A stretch of 64,000 nt of DNA from Bremerella sp. P1 (GTDB lineage Bacteria > Planctomycetota > Planctomycetia > Pirellulales > Pirellulaceae), in contig NZ_CP118164.1 in NCBI RefSeq assembly GCF_028748185.1, positions 5,667,814 through 5,731,813 on the forward strand, given 5' to 3'. Shown one piece after another: positions 1 through 8,622 of this stretch (positions within the stretch are counted from its first letter, which is position 1; the number at the start of each line of letters is the position of its first letter). The translations under genes and the position numbers were made by a program. Under the pieces are notes generated by a model that was given only the letters and a program-made list of their open reading frames with translations, did no database searches and was not told the DNA's origin.

Positions 1-1956
1 GACTTCGTTCTCATCCTCAGGCGAGGCAACGCCGAGGGCCACGATGATGGCATCGAACAACTCGGATTGTTTCACCGGCTTCATCAGGAACGAACTGATT
101 CGCAGGTCTTCGCACCGCTTGCGCGTGGTGGGGCGTTCGGAAGAACTTAAGACGATGACGAGAATGTCTTTCAAGTTGGGAATATCACGCGTTGCCGCGA
201 TCAGGTCGATGCCATCCTTGCCAGGCATCTCGACATCGGTCAGCAGCAGTGCGTGTGGATCGCCAACGGAATACGCTTCTTTCAGAAGCATGAGACCTTC
301 TTCCGCATCGGCAGCAAGCTGCGTTCGCATGCCCCAGCTTCGTGCGATCTCGTCCAGAATAGTGCGGTTGGTCGCGTTGTCGTCCACGATCAACACACGC
401 GTACCTTGAATGCGGGCCGCTGCCCGAGGGTGCGGAATCCGATCGGCTCGAGTGACCGGGAAGGGAGCGGTAAAGTGGAACGAACTACCTTCGCCGACGT
501 TACTTTCAACCCAAATCTTTCCACCCATGAGATCGACGAGTCGGGCACAAATGGCCAGCCCCAGTCCCGTTCCACCGTACTGGCGAGTCGAACCGGTGTC
601 GGCCTGTTCAAAGGCTTCGAAGATCGTGCCCAGCTTGTGATCTGGGATACCGATGCCGGTGTCACGGATTTCGAAGTGGAGATCAACGTTGCCGTTATCT
701 CTCGAATCGACCGACACGTCGAAGTCAATTTCACCCTGTTCGGTGAACTTGATCGCATTGCCAACCAGGTTCACGATAATCTGTCGAAGGCGGTGCGGGT
801 CTCCTTCGATCACGGCCGGTACATCCGATTCAAAGTGGCAGGTCAGTTCCAAGCCGTTGCCGCCGGCTCGGACGCCGAGTGGCTTCATCATGTCGCCAAC
901 TGTTTCGCGAAGATCGAACGGTTTGCTGACCAGGTCAAGCTTACCGGCTTCGATCTTAGAGAAGTCGAGAATGTCATTAATGACCGACAGCAGCGACTCG
1001 CCTGACTCGTGCACCATCTTCAAATAGTCACGCTGCGTCTGCGTGAGAGACGTATCGAGCAACAGTTCGGCCATACCAATGACCGCATTAAGCGGCGTAC
1101 GAATCTCGTGACTCATATTCGCGAGAAACTCGCTCTTGGCACGGTTGGCCTCTTCGGCGGCGTCCTTCGCCTTCAAAAGCGCTTCGACGGCCATTTGGCG
1201 TTCGGTGACATCCCAAAAGATGGCCTGGGTACCGACAATTTTGCCGTGAGCATCGCGGATGGGAGACTTGATGACCTCGACCCACGAAGTGTGACCATCG
1301 GTCGTGTTGACTTCGATATCGCGGAACTGTTTTCCGGACTCGGATACCTTGCGGTCGTCTTCACGAAACTTTTCTGCAACGTCGGGCGGCGAGAGGTCGA
1401 AGTCGGTTTTGCCCAGAATGTCTTCGACCACGTGGCCGGTGAATTCGCTGTACGCCTCGTTAGCAAAGATGAACCTTCCGTCGAGGTCTTTCTGCAGGAC
1501 GCAAACGGGAAGTGAATTGACGAGACCACGGTAGCGGGCCTCCGAGTTCTCGAGCGTCGATTCGACCAATTGACGATGGGTACGTTCAATCGCGTAGCGG
1601 ACACACCGCGTAAGAGAATCAGGGTCGACATTCGATTTGGGGAGGCAGTCTTGCGCCCCATCCTTAATGGCCTTGGCAGCTAAGTCGCGATCGACTCGGT
1701 CGGAAAGCACCACGACCGGCAGATGAGGTGACTTGGCATGCAGCGACCGGATGGTTTCCAAGCCGTGGCTGTCTGGTAAATCGAGATCAAGCAAAATGAC
1801 ATCGATCTGCCCCTCGGCTAGTCTCGCGAGACCTGAATCCAGACGATCCTCGTGCACAACCGAGAAGTTCTCTTCAGCTTCGCGGAGGTAACGCTCGACC
1901 AGCCCAGCTTCTTTGGGTGAGTCTTCGATTAGGAGAATGCGGATATTTTCAGGCAT
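1..1956 (-). CDS. Hybrid sensor histidine kinase / response regulator (partial, 3' end outside window)
   Basis: Two-component signalling protein, cut by the left edge: the frame is open for 652 codons without a stop. Visible order: N-terminal receiver domain (about 1-125, starting [12 protein letters not shown], phospho-Asp in [10 protein letters not shown]), PAS domain (about 140-270), HisKA with H-box SHEIRTPLN (His at about 283), HATPase with N-box [12 protein letters not shown] and G-boxes DTGIGIP and [10 protein letters not shown], then a second receiver (from about 520, [10 protein letters not shown], phospho-Asp in [12 protein letters not shown]). No signal peptide or membrane segment is seen, so it is probably a cytosolic phosphorelay kinase that senses through PAS and is itself controlled by the N-terminal receiver. 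The ATG at 1956 is preferred: a GGGGAAGGA stretch lies about 11 nt upstream, whereas the in-frame ATG at 1968 directly abuts it. Signal unknown. Confidence 0.9.
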   Translation of the reverse strand, partial: MPENIRILLIEDSPKEAGLVERYLREAEENFSVVHEDRLDSGLARLAEGQIDVILLDLDLPDSHGLETIRSLHAKSPHLPVVVLSDRVDRDLAAKAIKDGAQDCLPKSNVDPDSLTRCVRYAIERTHRQLVESTLENSEARYRGLVNSLPVCVLQKDLDGRFIFANEAYSEFTGHVVEDILGKTDFDLSPPDVAEKFREDDRKVSESGKQFRDIEVNTTDGHTSWVEVIKSPIRDAHGKIVGTQAIFWDVTERQMAVEALLKAKDAAEEANRAKSEFLANMSHEIRTPLNAVIGMAELLLDTSLTQTQRDYLKMVHESGESLLSVINDILDFSKIEAGKLDLVSKPFDLRETVGDMMKPLGVRAGGNGLELTCHFESDVPAVIEGDPHRLRQIIVNLVGNAIKFTEQGEIDFDVSVDSRDNGNVDLHFEIRDTGIGIPDHKLGTIFEAFEQADTGSTRQYGGTGLGLAICARLVDLMGGKIWVESNVGEGSSFHFTAPFPVTRADRIPHPRAAARIQGTRVLIVDDNATNRTILDEIARSWGMRTQLAADAEEGLMLLKEAYSVGDPHALLLTDVEMPGKDGIDLIAATRDIPNLKDILVIVLSSSERPTTRKRCEDLRISSFLMKPVKQSELFDAIIVALGVASPEDENEV

Positions 1957-2428
1957 CGCGCAGCGCATCCTTCCCCAAGGGTTGCCATCCGTCCTGGTGG
2001 CAATCGACTGATGTGGTGATGGTGTGAAAAGGGAAGCGAAACTGGCAAATGGGGCAGCTCCGCCTACCCCTCTATTCTAAGAAAGCGAAATCTCGCGAAA
2101 AGACTTTTGTTCTAATCTTTTACAGACAAACCAATAGTTCGGTAGATAGTTCGGTGAGATGCTGCGAACGATTACGATGCTGGGCCAATCCTGGTAGGTT
2201 GTGCCAATGAGCTACTATTTGTCGGTTGCGGATTCGGCGAATTCCGCCAGGTCTTTGCCACCTAACACAACGTCGAACCTATCCGCAATACGATTGGGCA
2301 GAGCAGAAGAGCGTGACTTCGCCCGGTTGGCGACCCGAATGCCGCCGAAGATGAGTGAAGAGAGATTGAGCCAATCGCCAGCGGCACTACCGGGAAGGCC
2401 GCTGGCGTATTAGCTCAAGAATGGACAG
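1957..2428. other. Intergenic region, no supported gene
   Basis: About 470 bases between the start of the hybrid kinase and the end of the exported protein to its right. The part near 2100-2160 is AT-richer and could hold the kinase promoter, but no clear -35/-10 pair is evident. The only structure seen is the hairpin at 2376-2407. A 70-codon plus-strand frame at 2201-2413 has no ribosome-binding site and no recognisable composition. Confidence 0.5.
2376..2407. repeat. Perfect hairpin downstream of the exported-protein gene
   Basis: Arms CGCCAGCGGC (2376-2385) and GCCGCTGGCG (2398-2407) with a 12-nt loop, about 20 nt past the stop codon of the minus-strand gene. It is placed like a terminator, but on the minus strand it is followed by GATTGGCTC, not a T-run. 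It could be a processing or stability stem or a dispersed palindrome. Confidence 0.5.
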
Positions 2429-4903
2429 CTACTGGTAGGTTAATTGACCGGTGACGGTCGCGTCGTTGGATGAAACCAGACGCACCCAGTAGGCCTGAAA
2501 CTCCTCGGGGAAGGCAAGAGACTTGCTTTCTCCCTCACCAAGACTCAGCGTCTTGTAGGTTCGCCAGGTGCCGGTACCGTCGATGTCGACTTCGACCGTG
2601 ATGTCGGTTGCGGCATCGGTGGAAACAGACAAAGTTTTCTTATCATACCCGGTCATCAGGTAAGGATCGGAAGGCGTACCACCGGCGACCTGGCTGTTCT
2701 TCCAAGGGCCTCCGGCGCCAACCGGCTTGCCGAGCTTCCACAGATCGTCGATCACGCCTGCCCAGACCGCGACGCGGCCATCATCCGAGCGAATGATATG
2801 CTCGCCGGTGGCGTCGGCATCGACACCCGTCAAGATCATCATCCCACGGTAGCTGCAATAGTCGTTGATTGCGAATGGGTGACTGCACACCGGACGAATC
2901 TTGGCAATGCCATCCGCGTTGCGGGCAGGCAGTTCGTAGAACGTGCCACCGCAGTTAAACAGATCGCGTTCGGTAGCCACTTCCCGCGAGATTCGCAGTG
3001 GACCAAACTCGGTGATGTCCGTTTCAGTGCTTCTGGGCAGACGCCAGCGATTTCCTTCGTCGTCGACGTAAAGAATCGACGCCTCGTCAAACGTCAGAAC
3101 CCCTTCCGGAATCGGGGTGTTGTCGTGCGTCCACTCGAAGGCGGTTCGATCTTTGATGTCGGTAAGATTCAGGTCGGCGTCCAACTCGTAAAGGCCTTCA
3201 TGGATCGGCTTGCCATCGACGATTTGGGTGGCCGCAAACGACATCGTTTGCAGGCGATTTCCGCGGACACGTACGACACCTTCCGAATAACGCTTCGAGC
3301 CCGGTTTTCGTAGACCTTGAAAGATTGCTGCGGCTTCCGAGTCTCGGACATCTTCATTGGCGTAATGAAACTGAGCCGTCGCCGAGCAGTTTTGATCGGC
3401 GGCAACACGCAGCCAGACGCCCGCTTCATCTTGGGGGAACGCATGCCAGATGGTTTCACCGGCAGGCACCGTAATGGTCGTCAATTCGGTCCATTGATCG
3501 TTACCATCGCGGTCAACTTCCAGGCTGAAAGTCACCGGCGTCTTCGAGTCATGGAACAGGCAGAGGCTACGTCGCTGGAAGCCTGAGAAGAGATAAGGAT
3601 CGGATGCTACGCCTGACTGCACTTTGTCGTTCAGCCAAACGCTGCCGCGGCCGATGGGTACCCCCAACTTGTCAAGGATGTCGGTCGAGGTGAACCACAG
3701 GTTCGAGTGCGATTGACCTGGCCCGGCTACTTTGCCTTTTGCGCGGCGGGTATTCAGGAACTCACTTTGAGCAGCGTCATCGCAACCGAAGACAAGCTGA
3801 TCGTTCCAGCGGCAGTAGTCGCCGATCACTTTCAAGTAGGTCGAACGTGGAGCAATGCCTGCGGAATTGGCCCGCGTAAACGTTTTGGGGAAGTGCCAAA
3901 ACATACCGTGCATGTTCATGGCGAAGTCTTCTTCGCCAATATCGTGAATTCGAGGCCATTCGGTGTTCCAGCCGTGGGCACCGTCGTAACAATGCGAAGC
4001 TTTGGGAAGGCGGTAAGTAGTCCATTTGTCTTCGTCTAGCAGCATCAGCAGCAGCGAACGGTGATCCCAGCCGATCGCCCAAACGGGATCGGTCTCGGGA
4101 TTGGGATTGCCGAGCAGGTCGCCAGGACCGCGGACATCGGTAAACTGATTGCGGCGAATGACCTGCCACGTTTTGCTCTTGCCGTCCCACTGGGCCAGGC
4201 AGCCGGAAGGGATGTCGGGACGAGATCGGGCGAGTCCCGAAGCTTCGCCGTTGTTGGCATAGATCAAACGATGCTGTCCCGAGTACAGACCTTTGCCGTG
4301 ATACCCAGGCAATGCGGCGAAGGGTACCTTGTGGGCAGTTGGGTCCGGTCCGACCTTCTTGCCGTGCGACTGATCGTCTTGGAAGAGTTCGGTCACTTCG
4401 AGCGTCTTCATATCGACTTCATAGAAGCCTTCTTCCATGGTTGCGTAATAGACCTTACCAGCCGGATCGAACAAGTGCCGAGCATTGCCGGTCAGTCGAC
4501 CAGGCATGGCTTCAGGAGTGATGACCCGAATATTGGATTTCTCGTCGATCACATAGGGGCCAATTAGAAGTTGATTGGTCTCCTTATGAATCATGCGATT
4601 GGCCGGAGTACCCCCCACGCTGCCTTCGAAGGCTTCGATCTGCATGTCTGGCGTGATGGAATAGAGTTGGTCCGAAGAACCTTTCGGGTAGTGCGGCCCG
4701 TAGGTGATGACCCACAGCTTGCCTGCCCACGGCACAACGGCCCCGGTTCCGCACTCGCCGTGATCGTTCCAGTACGCCAAGTGGGGATAAATACCGCTGA
4801 TACTACGCGGTTTGGCCTCGGTCTTCTGTTCGTCGGCCAGCAGACTGCTGCATAGACCAACCGATAGGAATACCGCGAGGAAGGTAGGTCGTAGATGAAT
4901 CAT
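2429..4903 (-). CDS. Large exported protein of unknown function with an internal duplication
   Basis: 824 residues from the ATG at 4903, which gives a clean signal peptide (MIHLRPTFLAVFLSVG, cleavage near LLADE). A TTG at 4942 would add 13 residues and lies just behind the stop of the FecR-like gene. The N-terminal half has the look of a beta-propeller (repeated short strands, GKLWVITYGP, GKVYYATMEEGFYEVD). Two segments resemble each other: about 402-514 and 712-824, both with a glycine-rich PxGxGxxW stretch, SDPYL, a VDxDGxxxW motif, an A-F-P turn and a YWVRL/VWLRV end, so a beta-rich module is duplicated. It is the last gene of the sigma factor/FecR operon (gap about 41 nt) and is probably an envelope or secreted protein under that regulator. 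No enzyme motif was recognised. Confidence 0.75.
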   Translation of the reverse strand: MIHLRPTFLAVFLSVGLCSSLLADEQKTEAKPRSISGIYPHLAYWNDHGECGTGAVVPWAGKLWVITYGPHYPKGSSDQLYSITPDMQIEAFEGSVGGTPANRMIHKETNQLLIGPYVIDEKSNIRVITPEAMPGRLTGNARHLFDPAGKVYYATMEEGFYEVDMKTLEVTELFQDDQSHGKKVGPDPTAHKVPFAALPGYHGKGLYSGQHRLIYANNGEASGLARSRPDIPSGCLAQWDGKSKTWQVIRRNQFTDVRGPGDLLGNPNPETDPVWAIGWDHRSLLLMLLDEDKWTTYRLPKASHCYDGAHGWNTEWPRIHDIGEEDFAMNMHGMFWHFPKTFTRANSAGIAPRSTYLKVIGDYCRWNDQLVFGCDDAAQSEFLNTRRAKGKVAGPGQSHSNLWFTSTDILDKLGVPIGRGSVWLNDKVQSGVASDPYLFSGFQRRSLCLFHDSKTPVTFSLEVDRDGNDQWTELTTITVPAGETIWHAFPQDEAGVWLRVAADQNCSATAQFHYANEDVRDSEAAAIFQGLRKPGSKRYSEGVVRVRGNRLQTMSFAATQIVDGKPIHEGLYELDADLNLTDIKDRTAFEWTHDNTPIPEGVLTFDEASILYVDDEGNRWRLPRSTETDITEFGPLRISREVATERDLFNCGGTFYELPARNADGIAKIRPVCSHPFAINDYCSYRGMMILTGVDADATGEHIIRSDDGRVAVWAGVIDDLWKLGKPVGAGGPWKNSQVAGGTPSDPYLMTGYDKKTLSVSTDAATDITVEVDIDGTGTWRTYKTLSLGEGESKSLAFPEEFQAYWVRLVSSNDATVTGQLTYQ

Positions 4904-4944
4904 ATTGCCGATCACGTTAGGTGGGAACTTGAAAATGGACAAGC

Positions 4945-6408
4945 CTATTTCTCCATGATGAGTCGAAGGGTAGGTGGGGGCAAGCTTAAGTGGTTGCCGG
5001 CAGCAAAACCGTGGACAAGCGCTCCGCTGATGGCTTCGCGCGTTTTGGGGACAATAATCAGGGTAACTTGGCGGTTCGCGTCTGATTTAATGAGATCCAG
5101 TAGTGGTGCGCCTGAGAGCGAATAGGTGCCCTGTTTTTGCCCGCGCGGTATAGTAAATGTTCCCAAGGATTGGGTCTTGATGTCGTCCAGTTGGTCACCT
5201 TCCGGTACGTTGGCCGGTGCGTTCTCCCAAGTCAGATTGTCCATGCCCCAATCATCGAGGCTGTCATCGATCAGGGCGAAGACCTCGAAGGTGGCATCGG
5301 GCATCCGCGACGCATAGCCAATACCGGTCGGCGAGGCGGTCATCGTTAGCGAAGCCTCTTCGATCCGCGTGAGATCGATTTTCGTCAGATCAAACTGAAG
5401 ATAGATCTTGCGATCGAACTCCTTGTAGTCGCGTTTGGCGAGCTTGATCATCAGTAAGTCGTCCGGACCATAGCGTTCGTTTGGATCGCGAATAATCCAT
5501 TGGTCTTGGCCGGCCCCAGTGGCGGTGGTGAGTTGGACCTGGCGACGTTCCTCTTCGGTGTCCCTCTGGCTGAATCCGCTGCGAAATGCTTCTGTGAAAT
5601 TGGCATACTTCGCGACCCCTTCTTCCGAGATCTCCGCAGCTTCCTGCTCGCGAATCGAAAGCTTGGTGCCGCTGCTGTGATGTTCGATATCAACCAGGCC
5701 GTCAAAGACTTGCAGGCTCGACTTGCCTTGGTCGGTCACATTCACACCGAAACTGGTCCCTTGATCGATGAGCAACGCATCGGGGGTTTCAATCGAAAAA
5801 CCTTGCGAGGTTGGGCTCATCGTGGCGACCAGCTTTCCGTTGTATAGCTGGCAGTGCATGTCATCGAAGATCTCGAAATCGGCAGGCCCTTCAATCTCGA
5901 CCTTGGCACCGTTATCGAAGACAAACTTGGCGATGCCATCGGAAAGCTGAACACGTCCCGATCCGATGCGGGTGTCGTTGGCCGTAGGAATGGAAGCCGA
6001 GACCCACCGGCTTCCATCGGTGGTGGAAATGGTTGCGAAGGTCAGGTTCTTGGGAGGCTCGGGACCGGGGCGAAGGATCATCATTAGTGAAAGTGCCAAG
6101 GCCAACGTCGCCGCGACCGCGGTCCAGATTCGCGTTTTGTTGCCAGCCGCTCGTGAGGGAGTGGCCGGCTCGGCGGATTGCTTCGCAGCAAGTGGAGCCT
6201 CACCATCCAGGATGGCCTGCCAACCCGCTTTGCGAGCCATCGAAGCCAAAGAGGCATGCAAGTGTGAAAGCTCGACGAACTCGCGCCGGAGCGGTTGCGA
6301 AGAAAGGAACAGCATCTCCAGTCGCGTCATCTCTTCGGCTGTGATGCGGCCTTCGAGAAGCTTTTCGCACAACTCGCGGAACTCTTCTAGGTGTTCTGGG
6401 GCGTTCAT
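4945..6408 (-). CDS. FecR-like transmembrane protein with C-terminal DNRLRE domain
   Basis: 487 residues. The N-terminal cytosolic helical part (HLEEFRELCEKLLEGRITAEEMTRLE) resembles anti-sigma domains of planctomycete FecR proteins. One membrane helix follows at about 92-112 (AVAATLALALSLMMIL), then a FecR region (about 140-270; FVFDNGAKVEIEGPADFEI, LLIDQGTSFGVNV), then a beta-rich DNRLRE-type module (about 290-487; LYLQFDLTKID, ASLTMTAS, LTWENAPANVPEGD, HLSLPPPTLRL). FecR proteins couple surface signals to ECF sigma factors; the DNRLRE module is usually a binding or structural module of secreted proteins. The start ATG at 6408 overlaps the sigma-factor TGA in a TGATG arrangement, suggesting translational coupling; a GTG at 6411 would add one residue. 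No TonB receptor is adjacent, so the input is unknown. Confidence 0.85.
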   Translation of the reverse strand: MNAPEHLEEFRELCEKLLEGRITAEEMTRLEMLFLSSQPLRREFVELSHLHASLASMARKAGWQAILDGEAPLAAKQSAEPATPSRAAGNKTRIWTAVAATLALALSLMMILRPGPEPPKNLTFATISTTDGSRWVSASIPTANDTRIGSGRVQLSDGIAKFVFDNGAKVEIEGPADFEIFDDMHCQLYNGKLVATMSPTSQGFSIETPDALLIDQGTSFGVNVTDQGKSSLQVFDGLVDIEHHSSGTKLSIREQEAAEISEEGVAKYANFTEAFRSGFSQRDTEEERRQVQLTTATGAGQDQWIIRDPNERYGPDDLLMIKLAKRDYKEFDRKIYLQFDLTKIDLTRIEEASLTMTASPTGIGYASRMPDATFEVFALIDDSLDDWGMDNLTWENAPANVPEGDQLDDIKTQSLGTFTIPRGQKQGTYSLSGAPLLDLIKSDANRQVTLIIVPKTREAISGALVHGFAAGNHLSLPPPTLRLIMEK

Positions 6409-6980
6409 CACGCGTCCTCAAGGCTAAGTTGATCGGTAACGCATTCCTGCAGACTGCGTCGTATGCGACTCAGCAGGCGATAAACGGCGTCGATACTGCG
6501 TTGGGTCTGCTCGGCGATCTCGTCGATTGCGTGACCAGACGAGTAACGGTAGGCAATCAGCTGACGATGATGTTGCGGAAGCTTGGCGATACAGTCACGC
6601 AGCATGTCGTACCGTTGCTGGAGGTAGTCCGCACTGGAATCGAGTTCCTGGCTGAGGGCATCGAGAAACTCATCAGAAAACTGGAGTCGATCGCGCTGTT
6701 GCTTCTTGCGCCAGGCGCGGACTTGATTTAGGGCCACGGTGCAAGACCAGGCCATGAAGTTGGTGCCCGGCTCGAACCGCTCAAACTCGCGCCATAGAAC
6801 CAGCATCGTCTCTTGGAAGATATCGTCGGCGGCGTTCTGATCGTGGACCAGGCTCACCAGGTAGATATAGATTCGATGCTGATTCAGCGTAAACAGCTGC
6901 ACAAACTCCTCGTCCCGACCATTGGGACGGCTGGCGGGGGCAGGCATTTGGCTTTCGAGTGGATCGTCGGAATCAGGCAT
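6408..6980 (-). CDS. ECF RNA polymerase sigma factor
   Basis: 190-residue sigma-70 family factor of the extracytoplasmic-function type. Region 2 is at about 25-95 (DDIFQETMLVLWREFERFEPGTN), region 4 at about 128-182 (AKLPQHHRQLIAYRYSSGHAIDEIA followed by the helix-turn-helix SIDAVYRLLSRIRRSLQEC). It lacks region 3, as expected for ECF factors, and resembles the planctomycete/Verrucomicrobium class. A GGAG lies 9 nt before the ATG. It is translationally coupled to the FecR-like protein, its likely anti-sigma factor, and probably directs the operon 6980-2429 and possibly the divergent DUF1559 gene. Confidence 0.92.
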   Translation of the reverse strand: MPDSDDPLESQMPAPASRPNGRDEEFVQLFTLNQHRIYIYLVSLVHDQNAADDIFQETMLVLWREFERFEPGTNFMAWSCTVALNQVRAWRKKQQRDRLQFSDEFLDALSQELDSSADYLQQRYDMLRDCIAKLPQHHRQLIAYRYSSGHAIDEIAEQTQRSIDAVYRLLSRIRRSLQECVTDQLSLEDA

Positions 6981-7152
6981 GAATTGGGTCTCCTAATGGT
7001 TAGAGCCTAACACGCCGATTTTGGACAGAAAAACTTCGTCAGAAAAAACTGCGGAGGAATGTCCAATTCTGCGTAGAAGTGCTCTTTCCCGTTAGAGGAG
7101 AGGCAATATTCCTCATTTTCTTCTCATCTTTTCTACATGGTGGAGTGATTTC

Positions 7153-8082
7153 ATGACGCTTCGAATGGACTTGTCCCACGGGAAACACCAAGGGTTCACG
7201 CTCGTTGAGCTACTTGTGGTGATCGCAATTATTGGTGTGCTGATTGCCTTGCTTTTGCCGGCCGTGCAGCAGGCACGTGAAGCCGCGCGGCGAATGCAGT
7301 GCAGTAATAACCTGAAGCAGTTGGGACTTGCCCTGCATAACTACCACGATACCTTCGGAAAACTGCCATCCGGGGGGCACCAAGAGACCGAGCTGAGTTG
7401 GCACGTGTCGATTCTTCCATTCATGGAGCAGCCGGCACTCTATGACCAGTTTGCCTTTACGACCGGTGGATATGCCCAGACCAACAAGGTGCAACACGCC
7501 ACCAACCGCGTTGATGGTTATCTTTGCCCGAGCGGCAGTATCGAAAATGCCACGGACTCGGCACACACCGATAAATACACGACGCACTACTACGGCGTGA
7601 TGGGGCCTAAGGGGACGAACCCTACTTCCAGCAGCGCCTATGTCGGAAACTATTCTTCCACCGGTGGGACCTGCCCGGTCAGCTCCCATGGCGGTCTTTC
7701 CGATCAAGGCATGCTTCGCACGAATCAGAATCGAGCTTTCCGAGATGTGACCGATGGAACTTCCAACACCGTGATGGTGGGTGAGAAGTCATGGGCGAAG
7801 CCCTCTGGTGGGACCGACTTTGCTCGTTACCGTCCCTGGACACGCGGCTCGGCAGGGACAGGCGGTGGATGCTGGGCATCTGGCGTGAAGAACTTGGCCT
7901 ACCCGATCAACTCGCAGCACGTCACCCAGTTCAATGATATCTCATTCGGCAGCGAGCACCCGGGCGGAGCCATGTTCCTGAATGTCGACGGCTCGGTTGC
8001 GTTTCTACCTGAAACGATCGATTTCGGTGTGCTGCTCTCCAACGCCAGTCGCGATGGCGGTGAGCCTGTCGTGCGGAACTAG
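7153..8082 (+). CDS. DUF1559 family protein with type IV pilin-like N-terminus
   Basis: 309 residues. It begins with a prepilin-type cleavage/methylation motif (HQGFTLVELLVVIAIIGVL) and a long hydrophobic helix, followed by AVQQAREAARRMQCSNNLKQ and the DUF1559 body ending with the conserved FGSEHPGGAMFLNVDGSV motif. The family is greatly expanded in planctomycetes and thought to be pseudopilin-like surface or secretion components; exact roles are unknown. A GGTGGAG lies about 9 nt before the ATG. It is divergent from the ECF sigma factor and followed about 100 bases later by a small lipoprotein, a recurrent planctomycete pairing. Confidence 0.93.
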   Translation: MTLRMDLSHGKHQGFTLVELLVVIAIIGVLIALLLPAVQQAREAARRMQCSNNLKQLGLALHNYHDTFGKLPSGGHQETELSWHVSILPFMEQPALYDQFAFTTGGYAQTNKVQHATNRVDGYLCPSGSIENATDSAHTDKYTTHYYGVMGPKGTNPTSSSAYVGNYSSTGGTCPVSSHGGLSDQGMLRTNQNRAFRDVTDGTSNTVMVGEKSWAKPSGGTDFARYRPWTRGSAGTGGGCWASGVKNLAYPINSQHVTQFNDISFGSEHPGGAMFLNVDGSVAFLPETIDFGVLLSNASRDGGEPVVRN

Positions 8083-8182
8083 CTTGCGATAACCGCGCCG
8101 CTTTTGTCGGAGGCTCGGCAAGTGCATCATGCTTGTCGAGCAATCCATCTACCCATTCGATGCTTTTCTAGACCCAACGACA

Positions 8183-8611
8183 ATGAATATTCGTTTCTCG
8201 ATCGCTGTGCTCTCACTTGCCGTCTTTTGCGGTTGCCAAGATTCGTCGGATGTTCAGCGATTCGACATCCAGGGAACGGTGACATTTGACGGCAAGCCTG
8301 TGCCGGCCGGCACGATCATGCTGACGCCTTCCCCGGGCAACACGGGGCCTGGTGGCTACGCCGAGATTCGTGACGGCAAGTTCGATACGGCAGAAGGAGG
8401 CCAAGGGCCAACGGGCGGACCGCATCACGTCGTCATTCAAGGATATGACGGAAAGACAAATCCAGCGAACGAACTACCCATGGGTAGCGCGCTGTTCGAT
8501 CCGTACGAGACCGACGTGAACCTGCCAGACGCAGATACGCAGAATGATTTTGATATCCCTGCCACCGCGACCCGCAAGCCGAGTGCCGGCGGATCGCGTG
8601 GTAAGGTCTGA
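8183..8611 (+). CDS. Small exported lipoprotein, transthyretin/carboxypeptidase-regulatory-like fold
   Basis: 142 residues. The ATG at 8183 was chosen because it gives a lipoprotein signal peptide (MNIRFSIAVLSLAVFCGC, acceptor Cys at about 18); the longer frame from 8129 would bury it. The mature part has the pattern typical of planctomycete accessory lipoproteins (IQGTVTFDGKPVPAGTIML, GGYAEIRDGKFDT, GPHHVVIQGYDG, FDIPA), which resembles a small prealbumin-like beta-sandwich. It probably sits at the membrane with the DUF1559 protein upstream. It converges with the next gene, 11 nt between stop codons. Confidence 0.85.
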   Translation: MNIRFSIAVLSLAVFCGCQDSSDVQRFDIQGTVTFDGKPVPAGTIMLTPSPGNTGPGGYAEIRDGKFDTAEGGQGPTGGPHHVVIQGYDGKTNPANELPMGSALFDPYETDVNLPDADTQNDFDIPATATRKPSAGGSRGKV

Positions 8612-8622
8612 TTGGCAAGCGA

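Noticed and set aside
2201-2413. 70-codon plus-strand reading frame
   Set aside because: No ribosome-binding site, no recognisable composition, and it ends inside a palindrome; treated as intergenic.
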